Shown here piece by piece: positions 1 to 7,594 of a stretch of DNA of 64,000 nt. This stretch comes from Armatimonadota bacterium (lineage in GTDB: Bacteria; Armatimonadota; Chthonomonadetes; Chthonomonadales; Chthonomonadaceae): contig JAGWMJ010000006.1 in the NCBI GenBank assembly GCA_028871815.1, forward strand, positions 1 to 64,000, given 5' to 3'. The translations under genes and the position numbers were made by a program. Numbering within the stretch: the stretch's first letter is position 1; every line of letters begins with the position of its first letter. A model generated the notes under the pieces. The model did no database searches. It was not told the origin of the DNA and worked only from the letters and a program-made list of their open reading frames with translations.

Positions 1-2
1 TG

Positions 3-284
3 GACGAATACATCGTCGCGGACGCTGTCGAGGGCCTGGTGTCGGTGGAGCATGGGCTTGCCGTCGCCGCGCCGCTGCCGCAAGGGCGTGAGACTCTGCA
101 GTGGCGATACGACATCGGGCCGCAACTACTCGGTCTACCGGTACAGTTTGCTTGCGAAAGGATTCGCGGTGCGGTGCGGGAGAACGCCGCGAAGGCGCGC
201 GCACTCGACGCGGCCGCGCAGAACCATGTGCCCTCGGCGAGCGGTGCCAGCGGCGCGACCGGGATCGGCAAGCCGGGCCCGTGA
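3..284 (+). CDS. C-terminal part of an unrecognised protein, cut by the window edge
   Basis: The frame is open from the first bases of the window to a TGA at 282-284, so only the last 93 or so residues are visible. It begins DEYIVADAVEGLV and ends in a low-complexity Ser/Gly/Ala tail (PSASGASGATGIGKPGP). I do not recognise a family and see no signal or membrane segment. The stop overlaps the ATG of the next short frame (TGATG), which suggests both are read from one transcript. A tail like this could be a flexible end of a larger cytoplasmic or secreted protein. Moderate confidence that it is coding, none on function. Confidence 0.45.
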   Translation, partial: DEYIVADAVEGLVSVEHGLAVAAPLPQGRETLQWRYDIGPQLLGLPVQFACERIRGAVRENAAKARALDAAAQNHVPSASGASGATGIGKPGP

Positions 285-463
285 TGCGAGGCCGGCTGGC
301 ATCATGGCCGGCGGGTTCGAGCGCGCTCTCGGCCGATTACAATGAGGATGGCCACCTGCTGGGCCTTGCCGTCGGTGGCACGACCGCCTACGAATACGCC
401 TATGCCTTCGACGGTGGACGCGGCTGGAAGAAAGACATTTCGGCTGCCGTCTGGAAAGGTTGA
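284..463 (+). pseudogene. RHS/YD-repeat protein fragment ending at an in-frame TGA
   Basis: This 59-residue frame contains a YD-repeat-like stretch: YNEDGHLLGL, then YEYAYAFDGG and RGWKKD. That pattern matches the wall repeats of RHS/YD proteins, which are normally hundreds to thousands of residues long. Here only about one and a half repeats survive, and the frame stops at TGA 461-463. The same frame then continues without another stop to 670 in a Cys-rich stretch, so the TGA may interrupt what was once one reading frame. The start ATG overlaps the upstream stop. I read it as the remnant of an RHS gene; a real small protein or a sequencing error at the TGA remain possible. Confidence 0.45.
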
Positions 464-496
464 GGGCCCAAGTGCGACATCGATTACCAGAAGGCG

Positions 497-670
497 ATGC
501 GCGAGTGCATGCAGTCGATGAGTGACTGCATGAAATGGTCGTTTTGGATACCGACGATGTGCACCGTGAAGTTGGAGCTGCCTGACGCAAGCGCCCACGC
601 AAGGCAGGTTCGTTGTACCATGGACTCCTTGATCGCCTGGTATTCGGCAAACCACGGAGCCACGACATGA
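497..670 (+). CDS. Small Cys-rich frame downstream of the RHS remnant
   Basis: A 57-residue frame lies in the same phase as the YD fragment and directly after its TGA. From ATG 497 it contains four Cys residues in its first 23 positions (MRECMQSMSDCMKWSFWIP, then TMC) and one more later. Its TGA (668-670) overlaps the ATG of the next gene as ATGA, the usual sign of translational coupling. Cys-rich tails after the RHS core are known from RHS-type proteins, so this may be the tail of a broken gene rather than an independent peptide. No ribosome binding site is obvious. Function unknown. Confidence 0.35.
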   Translation: MRECMQSMSDCMKWSFWIPTMCTVKLELPDASAHARQVRCTMDSLIAWYSANHGATT

Positions 671-1500
671 CGCGGATTACCACCCTCCTGGCGCGGACCG
701 TACGGCGCAGCTGGCTGATCTGGTGGGTACTCGCTTGCGTCGGTTGGTACCTCGGTGCGGCCCGAGCAGTGAGCCAATATCGCCATGTCGCTCCGGTGCT
801 GTCCGGATCGCCGCGACTCGACGCTATCTCGCGGATACCGGCCAGCAACGGTGGTTTATTCGCGCGAGTTTCGTCGTCCGGCCCGGGCGCGTGGCAGTAC
901 GACATCACCGCTTCACGGCGGGCAAATTACGTTGTCGTCAGCGCCGCAAATGGCCCCCGAAGGTACAAGATTACTGCGTCAGATGGAAGGTTTTTGGTGC
1001 GAACCGTTACCACATCGCCGGCGTACGAACGATTTGGGGGTATCGCTTCGCGCGGGATGGGCGCTGTGGCCACGGCCGCTGTCCGCCTATTGGCACGCAG
1101 CCGCGATGGCCGGTCCCCGCACCTTCTTGCCGGCTGCCTCCTGCTCGGCATGCCCCCGAGCGACGTGCTTGAACCAGGCACGCTCCATTCGTCGATCGGT
1201 CACAGGAAAGGCGTGGCCTTTATACGCCTTTCCGGGTTGGCGACGCGCCGCGGCGCCGCTATGTTTCTTCGCGGCCGGGGTCGCCCACCAGTTGCTATCG
1301 CTCTCCATCTCAACCCCAAAACCGGCCGCTTGCTGGGGCTTGTCGCCACGTGGCCGGCGCGCGGCGCCCGGCCTGCGGGCCGCGTCACGGAAGATGTGAC
1401 TGCGGTGAACCTGCTCCCAAATGGACCGGCCCAGTCCGCGCTCCAATGGCGACCGCCAACGTCGGCGACGCGCGTCGCTGAATTCCACAGTTTGCCATAG
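667..1500 (+). CDS. Membrane-anchored or secreted hypothetical protein
   Basis: The gene encodes 277 residues if started at ATG 667, which overlaps the previous stop; an upstream ATG at 613 in the same frame is less likely. The N terminus is RITTLLARTVRRSW followed by a hydrophobic segment LIWWVLACVGWYLGAARAV, so it is probably inserted in or exported across the membrane. The body is rich in beta-prone stretches such as RRYKITASDGRFLVRTVTT, and near the end has PVAIALHLNPKTGRLLGLVAT. This layout resembles outer-membrane-carrier or sigma-E-regulator-like beta proteins, but I cannot assign a family. Neighbours give no functional clue. Confidence 0.55.
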   Translation: MTRITTLLARTVRRSWLIWWVLACVGWYLGAARAVSQYRHVAPVLSGSPRLDAISRIPASNGGLFARVSSSGPGAWQYDITASRRANYVVVSAANGPRRYKITASDGRFLVRTVTTSPAYERFGGIASRGMGAVATAAVRLLARSRDGRSPHLLAGCLLLGMPPSDVLEPGTLHSSIGHRKGVAFIRLSGLATRRGAAMFLRGRGRPPVAIALHLNPKTGRLLGLVATWPARGARPAGRVTEDVTAVNLLPNGPAQSALQWRPPTSATRVAEFHSLP

Positions 1501-1712
1501 CATGCTGCGGAACAGCTGGCGCAAACACCGATGGCTCGGCCAAACTAGCGTGCAACAAACTCTTCGACGCGTTCGGCGTATTGGTGGTCACGAGCGCGGC
1601 CGCCGCGCATGCGTTCGTGCGCGGCTCACGCGGCGTGGCCGCGCTCATGGTCAGCCCAGACGGTCTCATGGACTGCCGATGTGGCGAGGATCTACGGTGC
1701 GGCTCCGACTGA
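1482..1712 (+). other. Startless open frame, possible gene fragment
   Basis: Between two secreted hypothetical genes this frame is open for about 75 codons and ends at TGA 1710-1712. It reads as plausible protein: CCGTAGANTDGS, KLFDAFGVLVVTSAAAA, and a Cys-rich end DCRCGEDLRCGSD. No ATG lies near its beginning; only internal TTG/GTG codons could start it. It overlaps the end of the preceding gene in another phase. It may be a decayed gene, or chance openness in GC-rich DNA. Confidence 0.25.
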
Positions 1713-1731
1713 TGTACTCGGTAGTGTCACA

Positions 1732-2274
1732 ATGCTAGCGGCGAGGAGAACCACCAAGAATCGGCGAGACACAGCATTCGTTTTGGCCGGGGTTGCGGTT
1801 GGGGCGCTCGGCTCGCTCGCGTGGTCGATGCGGCCGGCGTTGCAGCTGGGTCCGCCGCCTGCACATGAGTTGATGCACTCAAACGGCGGCGCTGTGTTCG
1901 ACATCAGGACGAACCGCCTCCTCTCCGTCCACGGCGCCGCAACCGGGATGTACCTGACGATACAGCGGCCGACGAATGCCGCCGCAACGCAGATTCTGGC
2001 GAGCGAACACCGGCCGCACTCTCCCGGCCAATCGCTGGAGGGCCCGGTGAAGATCGGGCTGATGCCGGAGAACGCTCCTGCATCCTCGGCTTCGGCCGCG
2101 TGGTCGATCAGCCTGCCGGCCGGCCTACGCGTGCGCGAGAGCGCACTGGGCTCCCGCACTACCCTGGGCTTCAGGATGCCACCCACGGTAATGGTCGTGG
2201 TCTCGGCAGACAAGCCTGCAGGCGCTCAGCCCAAGGGAACCGCCGGCGCGCAATCGGCGAACCACGGCGGTTAG
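1732..2274 (+). CDS. Hypothetical protein with N-terminal membrane anchor
   Basis: From ATG 1732 the product is 180 residues. It starts MLAARRTTKNRRDT and continues with the hydrophobic segment AFVLAGVAVGALGSLAWSM, which fits a signal anchor or uncleaved signal peptide. The rest, including GGAVFDIRTNRLLSVHG and GLRVRESALGSRTTLGF, has no motif I recognise. An upstream ATG at 1609 in the same frame would hide the anchor in the interior, so 1732 is preferred although its ribosome binding site is weak. The following gap carries the metK promoter and riboswitch, so this gene is transcribed separately from metK. Confidence 0.5.
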   Translation: MLAARRTTKNRRDTAFVLAGVAVGALGSLAWSMRPALQLGPPPAHELMHSNGGAVFDIRTNRLLSVHGAATGMYLTIQRPTNAAATQILASEHRPHSPGQSLEGPVKIGLMPENAPASSASAAWSISLPAGLRVRESALGSRTTLGFRMPPTVMVVVSADKPAGAQPKGTAGAQSANHGG

Positions 2275-2338
2275 CGTGTGGAGGTAGGCCACAACCTGCC
2301 TGCAAAGTATCGGAGGCTGCTCGCCACGCCGCGACCGA

Positions 2339-2635
2339 ATGCTGGACCAGACACATTACGGGTATTGCGGTGGCGAACGGGGCATTATCGTGGCCGGCCG
2401 GCATGCCTGTGTTTATCGCTGGATGTATCGTGTTTCCTCGGTCTTCGCTGGAGCGGTGGGCATTTTTTTTGCGCCTCCACGATGGTTCCTTCCGACGAAC
2501 GTCCTGATGGTGGGTTTGGCGGCATTCGCCTGCGCGTGGATTGCGGCGCCCTTGTCTACGATGTCGCGTGCCTCGCGCGCGGCAACGCTGTTGACGGCGG
2601 CGACTGGAATGTGCTACACTTCTAGCTACAATTGA
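2339..2635 (+). CDS. Possible small two-helix membrane protein
   Basis: The frame contains two hydrophobic stretches, VSSVFAGAVGIFFA and VLMVGLAAFACAWIAAPL, separated by a short polar loop, as in small integral membrane proteins. The start is unclear: ATG 2339, GTG 2390 and ATG 2423 are all in frame and none has a clear ribosome binding site. Its 3' end overlaps the likely metK promoter (2591-2620), which weakens the case for a real gene. No family recognised. Confidence 0.3.
   Translation: MLDQTHYGYCGGERGIIVAGRHACVYRWMYRVSSVFAGAVGIFFAPPRWFLPTNVLMVGLAAFACAWIAAPLSTMSRASRAATLLTAATGMCYTSSYN
2591..2620 (+). promoter_or_regulatory. Probable sigma-70-type promoter of metK
   Basis: A TTGACG -35 box at 2591-2596 and a TACACT -10 box at 2615-2620 are separated by 18 bases. 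Transcription would start near 2627, about 20 bases before the first paired base of the SAM riboswitch, which is the expected distance for a leader-controlled gene. Confidence 0.6.
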
Positions 2636-2647
2636 ATAGCGCGGCTC

Positions 2648-2760
2648 ACTTATCGAGAGTGGTCGAGGGATCCGGCCCGATGACACCACAACAACCACCC
2701 GCATGTGGCGGGCAGGTGCTAAATCCGGGCAGTGCTCGCAACTGCGAACTGCAAGATAAG
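2648..2760 (+). promoter_or_regulatory. SAM-I (S-box) riboswitch in the metK leader
   Basis: The leader shows the conserved S-box parts in the right order. The closing helix P1 is CTTATC (2649-2654) paired with GATAAG (2755-2760). Inside it are AGAGtGGTcGAGGGA, GGCCCGATGACACC (the kink-turn side of P2), CAACAACCACCC, and the J3/4 signature GGTGCTAAATCC. SAM-I aptamers bind S-adenosylmethionine and normally switch transcription off. A strong terminator hairpin follows at 2825 and metK, which makes SAM, begins at 2987, so this is simple product feedback. Confidence 0.93.
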
Positions 2761-2824
2761 GGCGTGGATTGCGAATTGCAGCGCCTCCGGCTCCGTCCGG
2801 GCGTGCTTCGCCTTCTTCCGAACG

Positions 2825-2855
2825 ACCTCTTCTGCAGTGCAGGAGAGGTTTTTTT
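2825..2855 (+). terminator. Intrinsic terminator of the SAM riboswitch expression platform
   Basis: An 11-pair stem (ACCTCTTCTGC with GTGCAGGAGAGGT arms, three-base loop at 2836-2838) is followed by a run of seven T. It sits between the riboswitch and metK with no gene end nearby, so it should act as the SAM-dependent premature terminator. Confidence 0.88.
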
Positions 2856-2986
2856 GCACCTGGTTTCGGGTGCGCGCCCCGATAGCGGGGGAAGACCTCT
2901 ACCCGCATCCCAACAGGCATTGGCTGCCGGCGGCCCGGCTCTACACGCCGGGAAACGCCCCGAACCAGAAAGGAATGCAAAGTGTG

Positions 2987-4144
2987 ATGACCGATTACAA
3001 GCTGTTCACCTCTGAGAGCGTCACGGAGGGCCACCCCGACAAGCTGGCCGACCAGATCAGCGACGCCGTGCTGGACGAACTTCTGAAGCAGGACCAAACA
3101 ACGCATGCAGCCCTCGAGACGCTGCTGACGCGCGGGCTGTGCGTGGTCGCCGGCGAGCTGACGACCAACGCCTACGTGGAGATGGCCGATGTGGTGCGCT
3201 CCACGCTGATTGACGTGGGCTACTCGAACACCAACTACGGGTTCGACGGTCATACCTGCGGTGTCATGCTGGCTATTCAAAAGCAGAGCAGCGATATCGC
3301 CCGTGGCGTCGACCGTTCGGACGCGGCCGAGCAGGGCGCCGGCGACCAGGGCCTGATGTTCGGATTCGCGACCGACGAAACCGAGAGCTACATGCCGCTC
3401 GCGCTCTCGATCGCTCACGACCTGGCTCGCAGGCTCACATCGGTACGCAAAAAGAATGCGGGCCTCGGTCTTCGGCCCGACGGCAAGTCTCAGGTAACCA
3501 TCGCGTACGACGCCGACGATCGTGCCCATCACATCGATACGGTTGTGATCTCGACCCAGCACGACGACGACCTGGATCTCCACCAGGTGGAGAGCATCGT
3601 CAAGGAGCAGGTTATATCTCCGGTCCTGAAATCGTACGATCGTTATCTGCACACCGACGTCACGATGCATATTAACCCCACCGGCCGGTTTGTCATCGGT
3701 GGTCCTCAGGGCGATACCGGAGTCACCGGGCGCAAGATCATCGTGGATACGTACGGTGGCGCTGCGCGGCACGGCGGCGGCGCCTTCTCCGGCAAGGATC
3801 CATCCAAGGTAGACCGCTCCGCAGCCTACACGGCGCGCTACCTCGCCAAGAACATTGTCGCGGCGGGTCTTGCCTCCAGGGCGGAGATCCAGCTGGCCTA
3901 CGCCATCGGTGTGGCGGAGCCGATCAGTGTGCGTGTGGATACGTTTGGCACGGGCAAGGCCTCTGAGGCGGATATCGTGACCCGTATCACGGAAGCGGTG
4001 GACCTGCGTCCGCGGGCGATGATCGAGCGGCTTTGCCTGCTAAATCCGGAGCGCGTCAAGTATCTCAACACGGCACGCAACGGCCATTTCGGCAACCCCG
4101 CGTTCCCGTGGGAGGAGCTCGATCTGGTCGACCAACTGGCCTGA
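2987..4144 (+). CDS. metK: S-adenosylmethionine synthetase
   Basis: The enzyme joins ATP and methionine to make S-adenosylmethionine, the cell's main methyl donor. The 385-residue product has the normal family length. Diagnostic motifs are SVTEGHPDKLADQISD near residues 10-25 (ATP site His and Asp), GAGDQGLMFGFATDET near 115-130, and GGGAFSGKDPSKVDRS near 263. The start MTDYKLFTSESV at 2987 matches the family; an in-frame ATG at 2975 sits directly on the AAAGGA ribosome binding site and is less likely. The gene is alone behind a SAM-I riboswitch and terminator, so expression should fall when SAM is abundant, and it ends in a strong hairpin. Confidence 0.97.
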   Translation: MTDYKLFTSESVTEGHPDKLADQISDAVLDELLKQDQTTHAALETLLTRGLCVVAGELTTNAYVEMADVVRSTLIDVGYSNTNYGFDGHTCGVMLAIQKQSSDIARGVDRSDAAEQGAGDQGLMFGFATDETESYMPLALSIAHDLARRLTSVRKKNAGLGLRPDGKSQVTIAYDADDRAHHIDTVVISTQHDDDLDLHQVESIVKEQVISPVLKSYDRYLHTDVTMHINPTGRFVIGGPQGDTGVTGRKIIVDTYGGAARHGGGAFSGKDPSKVDRSAAYTARYLAKNIVAAGLASRAEIQLAYAIGVAEPISVRVDTFGTGKASEADIVTRITEAVDLRPRAMIERLCLLNPERVKYLNTARNGHFGNPAFPWEELDLVDQLA

Positions 4145-4175
4145 CCGCCGCGCGCGGAGCAATACGGACGGCGCA

Positions 4176-4214
4176 AAACGGAGAGGCCCGGCGTATCGCC
4201 GGGCCTCTCCGTTT
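4176..4214. terminator. Bidirectional terminator between metK and the convergent gene
   Basis: An 18-pair perfect stem (left arm 4176-4193, right arm 4197-4214, three-base loop) has TTT after the right arm on the plus strand and TTTT after it on the minus strand. It lies between metK and the convergent gene ending at 4347, so it can stop transcription from both sides. Confidence 0.9.
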
Positions 4215-4346
4215 GCATGGACGTCATCAGCCCCGGACTGCCGGCCCGGTCACGATGAGATTCCGTTCACTTTATGTGAGACAGATGTATCCTACTATTG
4301 CAACGCGGTCACGAAGCTGCGCACTGCGCTTCCTCAGGCTGATCGG

Positions 4347-7300
4347 TCACGGCAGGTCGAAATCGATGGTCGGCGGTGGCTGCTCGTTCGGCGTGGGTTC
4401 TTCGGCCGCCGGTTCAGGGGCACGACTGCGGTGCGGTGTGTTATGTCGCCGGCCGGAGCGCCTGGCATCCAGCGACCGGCCGCTGCTGTGCGGCTGGCGT
4501 TTCGTGCGTGACGGCGCCGTTCGGTGCGCCTCCTGGTCGGCATCGTCGCCGCCATGTTCCACCGGCGTCGCTTCGGGATAATCGTCGAAGTCCGCACTCA
4601 GCACAGCGCGCAACGTCTCCAGATGCTCCTGCATCTCCGGGTCGGTGCTCCACAACGGCTCACCACCACTTACCGGCGCGGTATCCTGCGATTCGGCCGG
4701 AGGAGGAGGCGTTGGCGCAGGTTCCGAGACGGTCACGATGGCCGATCGCGTATCGCCAGGCGGTATGTAGCCGGGCAGTCCGCGCTTGGCCAGGACCTCG
4801 GCCGATCCAACGCAGAAGATTCGTGTCTCACCCGCTTGCATCTCAATCTGCCAACTTCGCGTCTCGTCGGCTATGAGACGGCCTTCGGTGAGATCGTACA
4901 GGCCGGTCGCGGTCGGCAGCTCGATCTGCTTCATGCCGCCCACCGCTGCATGTACCGAGAGCCACCCGTTGCCGGCGCATATCTGGTCGCGGCTGCCGGG
5001 CATCCAGAGATGGACGCCAGCATACCGGCAGATGCCGGCCCAAAGCTCTGCCGGCAGTACGGGTTCGCCGATGAATATCGAATTCCAATCGGCATGCTGC
5101 TTCACGGCTATCGACGTGAGACCGGTGGCGGAGTACTCGGCAAGAGCAACCGCGTCAGGGTCACTCACAAACCACGAGGGATTGAGACGCTCTCTCGAGC
5201 CGATCTCGACTTCGCCCATACTGCTTGTGATGAGATGCCCGGAGTTGACGACGCGTGAGCCGGTCTCACTACCCCACTCCTGCTGTCGAAGTGACATGCC
5301 TACCACGCCGGCGGCTGCCTCCTCTGTTGCGATGCCTGACGCGGGGCGCTCTTCGCAACTGCCCGGCGCGTAGAGCCACACGATGGTGTGGCCCCGCCGC
5401 TGAAGCTTTTCGCGCACGGCAGCCCGGATCTTCTCCGGCAGGCGAAACGGAGTCATGAACAGGATGAGCCTGGCGTCTGGGAAGCGGGGGTGGAGGATAT
5501 CGCTCTGCAAATAGAGGCCCATCGAGATGCCGGAAGTTTGCAGTACCTGCCGCAAACCGCTTGTGAACTGCCGGTAGAACTCCTCGCCGCGCTGCAGGTG
5601 AAGGAGGCTGCGCTCATCAATTACGGCCGCAACCTGCGGCACGCGCGTGCGCTCGCGATTGCCGAGGAATGTGCTGTACAGCCGCGCGAAGTCGCCGCCA
5701 CGGTCCCAGATCCCCGCGCTATCCAGCCAGCCCTTGCCCCACAGGTCCATCCAGCCCACGGCTGTACCGGTCGCCAGCGCCCGACCTTCGCTCCGCGCAC
5801 GAACGCGAATGGTGGTCGTCTCATCCGGAAGCCGTTCGTTATACTCGTCGTCCGGCTCGCCGGGCGTGGCAAGCCAGGTTTTGGTGTCGTCTTCCGTGAG
5901 CCACAACTTGCCGTGCAGGCCGATCGAGTCGATCGGCGCCGGCAGCGATGCGGCGCCTCCCGGTGCGCGATCGCGGAACGATGGCGGTCCGCACACGAGG
6001 TCGATATCTTCACACTCCAGCAATTTGCCAAGAGCCAGGTGCCCGCTGCCGGCGTGGGAGAACTCCAGTGTATAGCCGTAACATACCGAGACGAGTGCGC
6101 GCCATGCGCACGCCTCCTTGGCTGCGCCGGCCAGATCGCACAGTCGCGACGCAGTGCACTCTGAGACAAACTCGCAATAGTCGATGATCGATCGCTGCCG
6201 GCGCCCGTCGAGAAATGCGGCGTGCGGCGCAGGTTCTGGAGTCGGTTTTGGCACGTCCACGGAGTCAAAAGTCACCGAGCCGCTGTACCAGGCGGCTCGC
6301 AGCGAGACCAGATTGCCCTTGTACCGGTGAATCAGCCAGTTGCGAAAGGCGTTTCGCGCGGCCGGTGATGTATCGAATCCGGCGTCGGCCGGCTGGAACC
6401 ACTCGGCATGTTCGAGGTGGTAGCCGGCAACGCGGTCGCCAATGGGGCACGCCACGAGGTGGTGTACCAGCGCCTTGAGGCCCTCAGCCGCCAGTTCCCA
6501 GAAGGCATCGCTTCCAATCGAGGGTTCGCTCGAGAGCCCCTCAGCCGTCCAGGCCATTTCGTTCCGATTGTTTTTGCGCCAGTCTTCTGCCGCCGAAAAC
6601 ACGATGCGTGGAATCACGTACGCCTGTGGGTCGGCCTCCAGCAGGGTTCGCACGCGCTGTTCCGCTACGGCCAGCGTGCCGGCCTCTTGGCTCACCGGAC
6701 AAGGCAGGTCGATCAGACAGGAGTGGAGATGTATTCCGGCTGCTGCCGCCTTTTCAACTTCGCGATGTACTGCTTCGCCAGGCGCATCGCCAGGGGAGCC
6801 GCCGAAGAAGAGGAGCGGCGGTATCGGTGAGCCGTTGATGTGGATCACCGGTATACCGAAGCTTGACACCAGGTGCACACCAACGGCCTTATCGATCTGT
6901 GGCCGAATACGCCTGGGCTTTGCGGGCGGCAGAACAACCACGGGCTGGGCGGCAGGCGTCGGTGTCGGACGGGTGCCCTTGGTTCCCTTTGGCTGTCGTG
7001 ACGGCTGTCTTACGGCGCTCGGCGCCGAGTCGACCTGTTCCGCCGGTTTATCTACTTTTGCCCGGCTTCGCCTTGCGGGCGGTTTGGCTTGTGTGGGCGC
7101 AGCGACATCCTGGGTCGATTCCGGCTCCGGCGCTGCCTTAACCGCCGCGCGCCGCCTTCGTGGCGCGGGCGCGACCTCTGCATCTGCAGAGGCTGCTTCA
7201 ACTTCGGTATCCGGCGCCTTGGCCGTGGTACGGCGGCGCCTCGGAGCGCGAGCCGGCGCGTTCGCAGAGGCCTGGTCGTCCGTCGGTTCTGCTGGTGCGG

Positions 7301-7445
7301 TAGTCTCGGTCTGGCTCGGCGCGGTGGTTGACCGCCTTGCCGGCCGTCTGCGCTGGCCTTTCGGCGCGTCGTTCGGTGTGCTGGCGCCGTCATCCTCGGC
7401 AGGACGCGGACTCGCCGAGCCCGACGGAATCTCGTCGTGGCTCAT
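4347..7445 (-). CDS. Glycoside-hydrolase-like protein with Arg/Pro/Ala-rich terminal arms
   Basis: The product is 1032 residues from ATG 7445, chosen because AGGAG stands seven bases upstream. Residues 1 to about 185 are a low-complexity arm with repeated basic blocks (APRRRRTTAK, APRRRRAAVK, PPARRSRAK). The middle looks like a TIM-barrel glycosidase of the GH42/GH35-like type: INGSPIPPLLFFGG, AGIHLHSCLIDL, a catalytic-acid-like GYHLEHAEWF, later LWLTEDDTKTW and a beta-galactosidase-like C-terminal part (PFRLPEKIRAAV, RGHTIVWLYAPG). The last 65 residues are again basic (RTKRQPHSSGRSLDARR). No signal peptide is seen. Intact sugar specificity cannot be told from sequence. Monocistronic, convergent with metK. 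Confidence 0.7.
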   Translation of the reverse strand: MSHDEIPSGSASPRPAEDDGASTPNDAPKGQRRRPARRSTTAPSQTETTAPAEPTDDQASANAPARAPRRRRTTAKAPDTEVEAASADAEVAPAPRRRRAAVKAAPEPESTQDVAAPTQAKPPARRSRAKVDKPAEQVDSAPSAVRQPSRQPKGTKGTRPTPTPAAQPVVVLPPAKPRRIRPQIDKAVGVHLVSSFGIPVIHINGSPIPPLLFFGGSPGDAPGEAVHREVEKAAAAGIHLHSCLIDLPCPVSQEAGTLAVAEQRVRTLLEADPQAYVIPRIVFSAAEDWRKNNRNEMAWTAEGLSSEPSIGSDAFWELAAEGLKALVHHLVACPIGDRVAGYHLEHAEWFQPADAGFDTSPAARNAFRNWLIHRYKGNLVSLRAAWYSGSVTFDSVDVPKPTPEPAPHAAFLDGRRQRSIIDYCEFVSECTASRLCDLAGAAKEACAWRALVSVCYGYTLEFSHAGSGHLALGKLLECEDIDLVCGPPSFRDRAPGGAASLPAPIDSIGLHGKLWLTEDDTKTWLATPGEPDDEYNERLPDETTTIRVRARSEGRALATGTAVGWMDLWGKGWLDSAGIWDRGGDFARLYSTFLGNRERTRVPQVAAVIDERSLLHLQRGEEFYRQFTSGLRQVLQTSGISMGLYLQSDILHPRFPDARLILFMTPFRLPEKIRAAVREKLQRRGHTIVWLYAPGSCEERPASGIATEEAAAGVVGMSLRQQEWGSETGSRVVNSGHLITSSMGEVEIGSRERLNPSWFVSDPDAVALAEYSATGLTSIAVKQHADWNSIFIGEPVLPAELWAGICRYAGVHLWMPGSRDQICAGNGWLSVHAAVGGMKQIELPTATGLYDLTEGRLIADETRSWQIEMQAGETRIFCVGSAEVLAKRGLPGYIPPGDTRSAIVTVSEPAPTPPPPAESQDTAPVSGGEPLWSTDPEMQEHLETLRAVLSADFDDYPEATPVEHGGDDADQEAHRTAPSRTKRQPHSSGRSLDARRSGRRHNTPHRSRAPEPAAEEPTPNEQPPPTIDFDLP

Positions 7446-7594
7446 AACGTTTCTCCTAATTCCGTAATCCCTGCGGCGACGGATGCCGCCGCTGCGCCCC
7501 CGGTTTGGCAACATTGCGCTTAACGCAGCGCATTTGGGCCGGCAGGGTGCTTAGTGTTGTGTGTGCCGAGCGGCTGCTGTTCGGGTGCAAGCGC

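Noticed and set aside
2732-2986. Upstream extension of metK through the riboswitch and terminator
   Set aside because: This stretch is RNA leader; its translation (ANCKIRAWIANC) is unlike any metK, and the terminator would sit inside coding sequence.
6442-7467. Plus-strand open frame of 341 codons opposite the glycosidase-like gene
   Set aside because: It mirrors the repetitive Arg/Ala/Pro-coding arm of the minus-strand gene, giving an Ala/Gly/Val-rich shadow with no plausible start.
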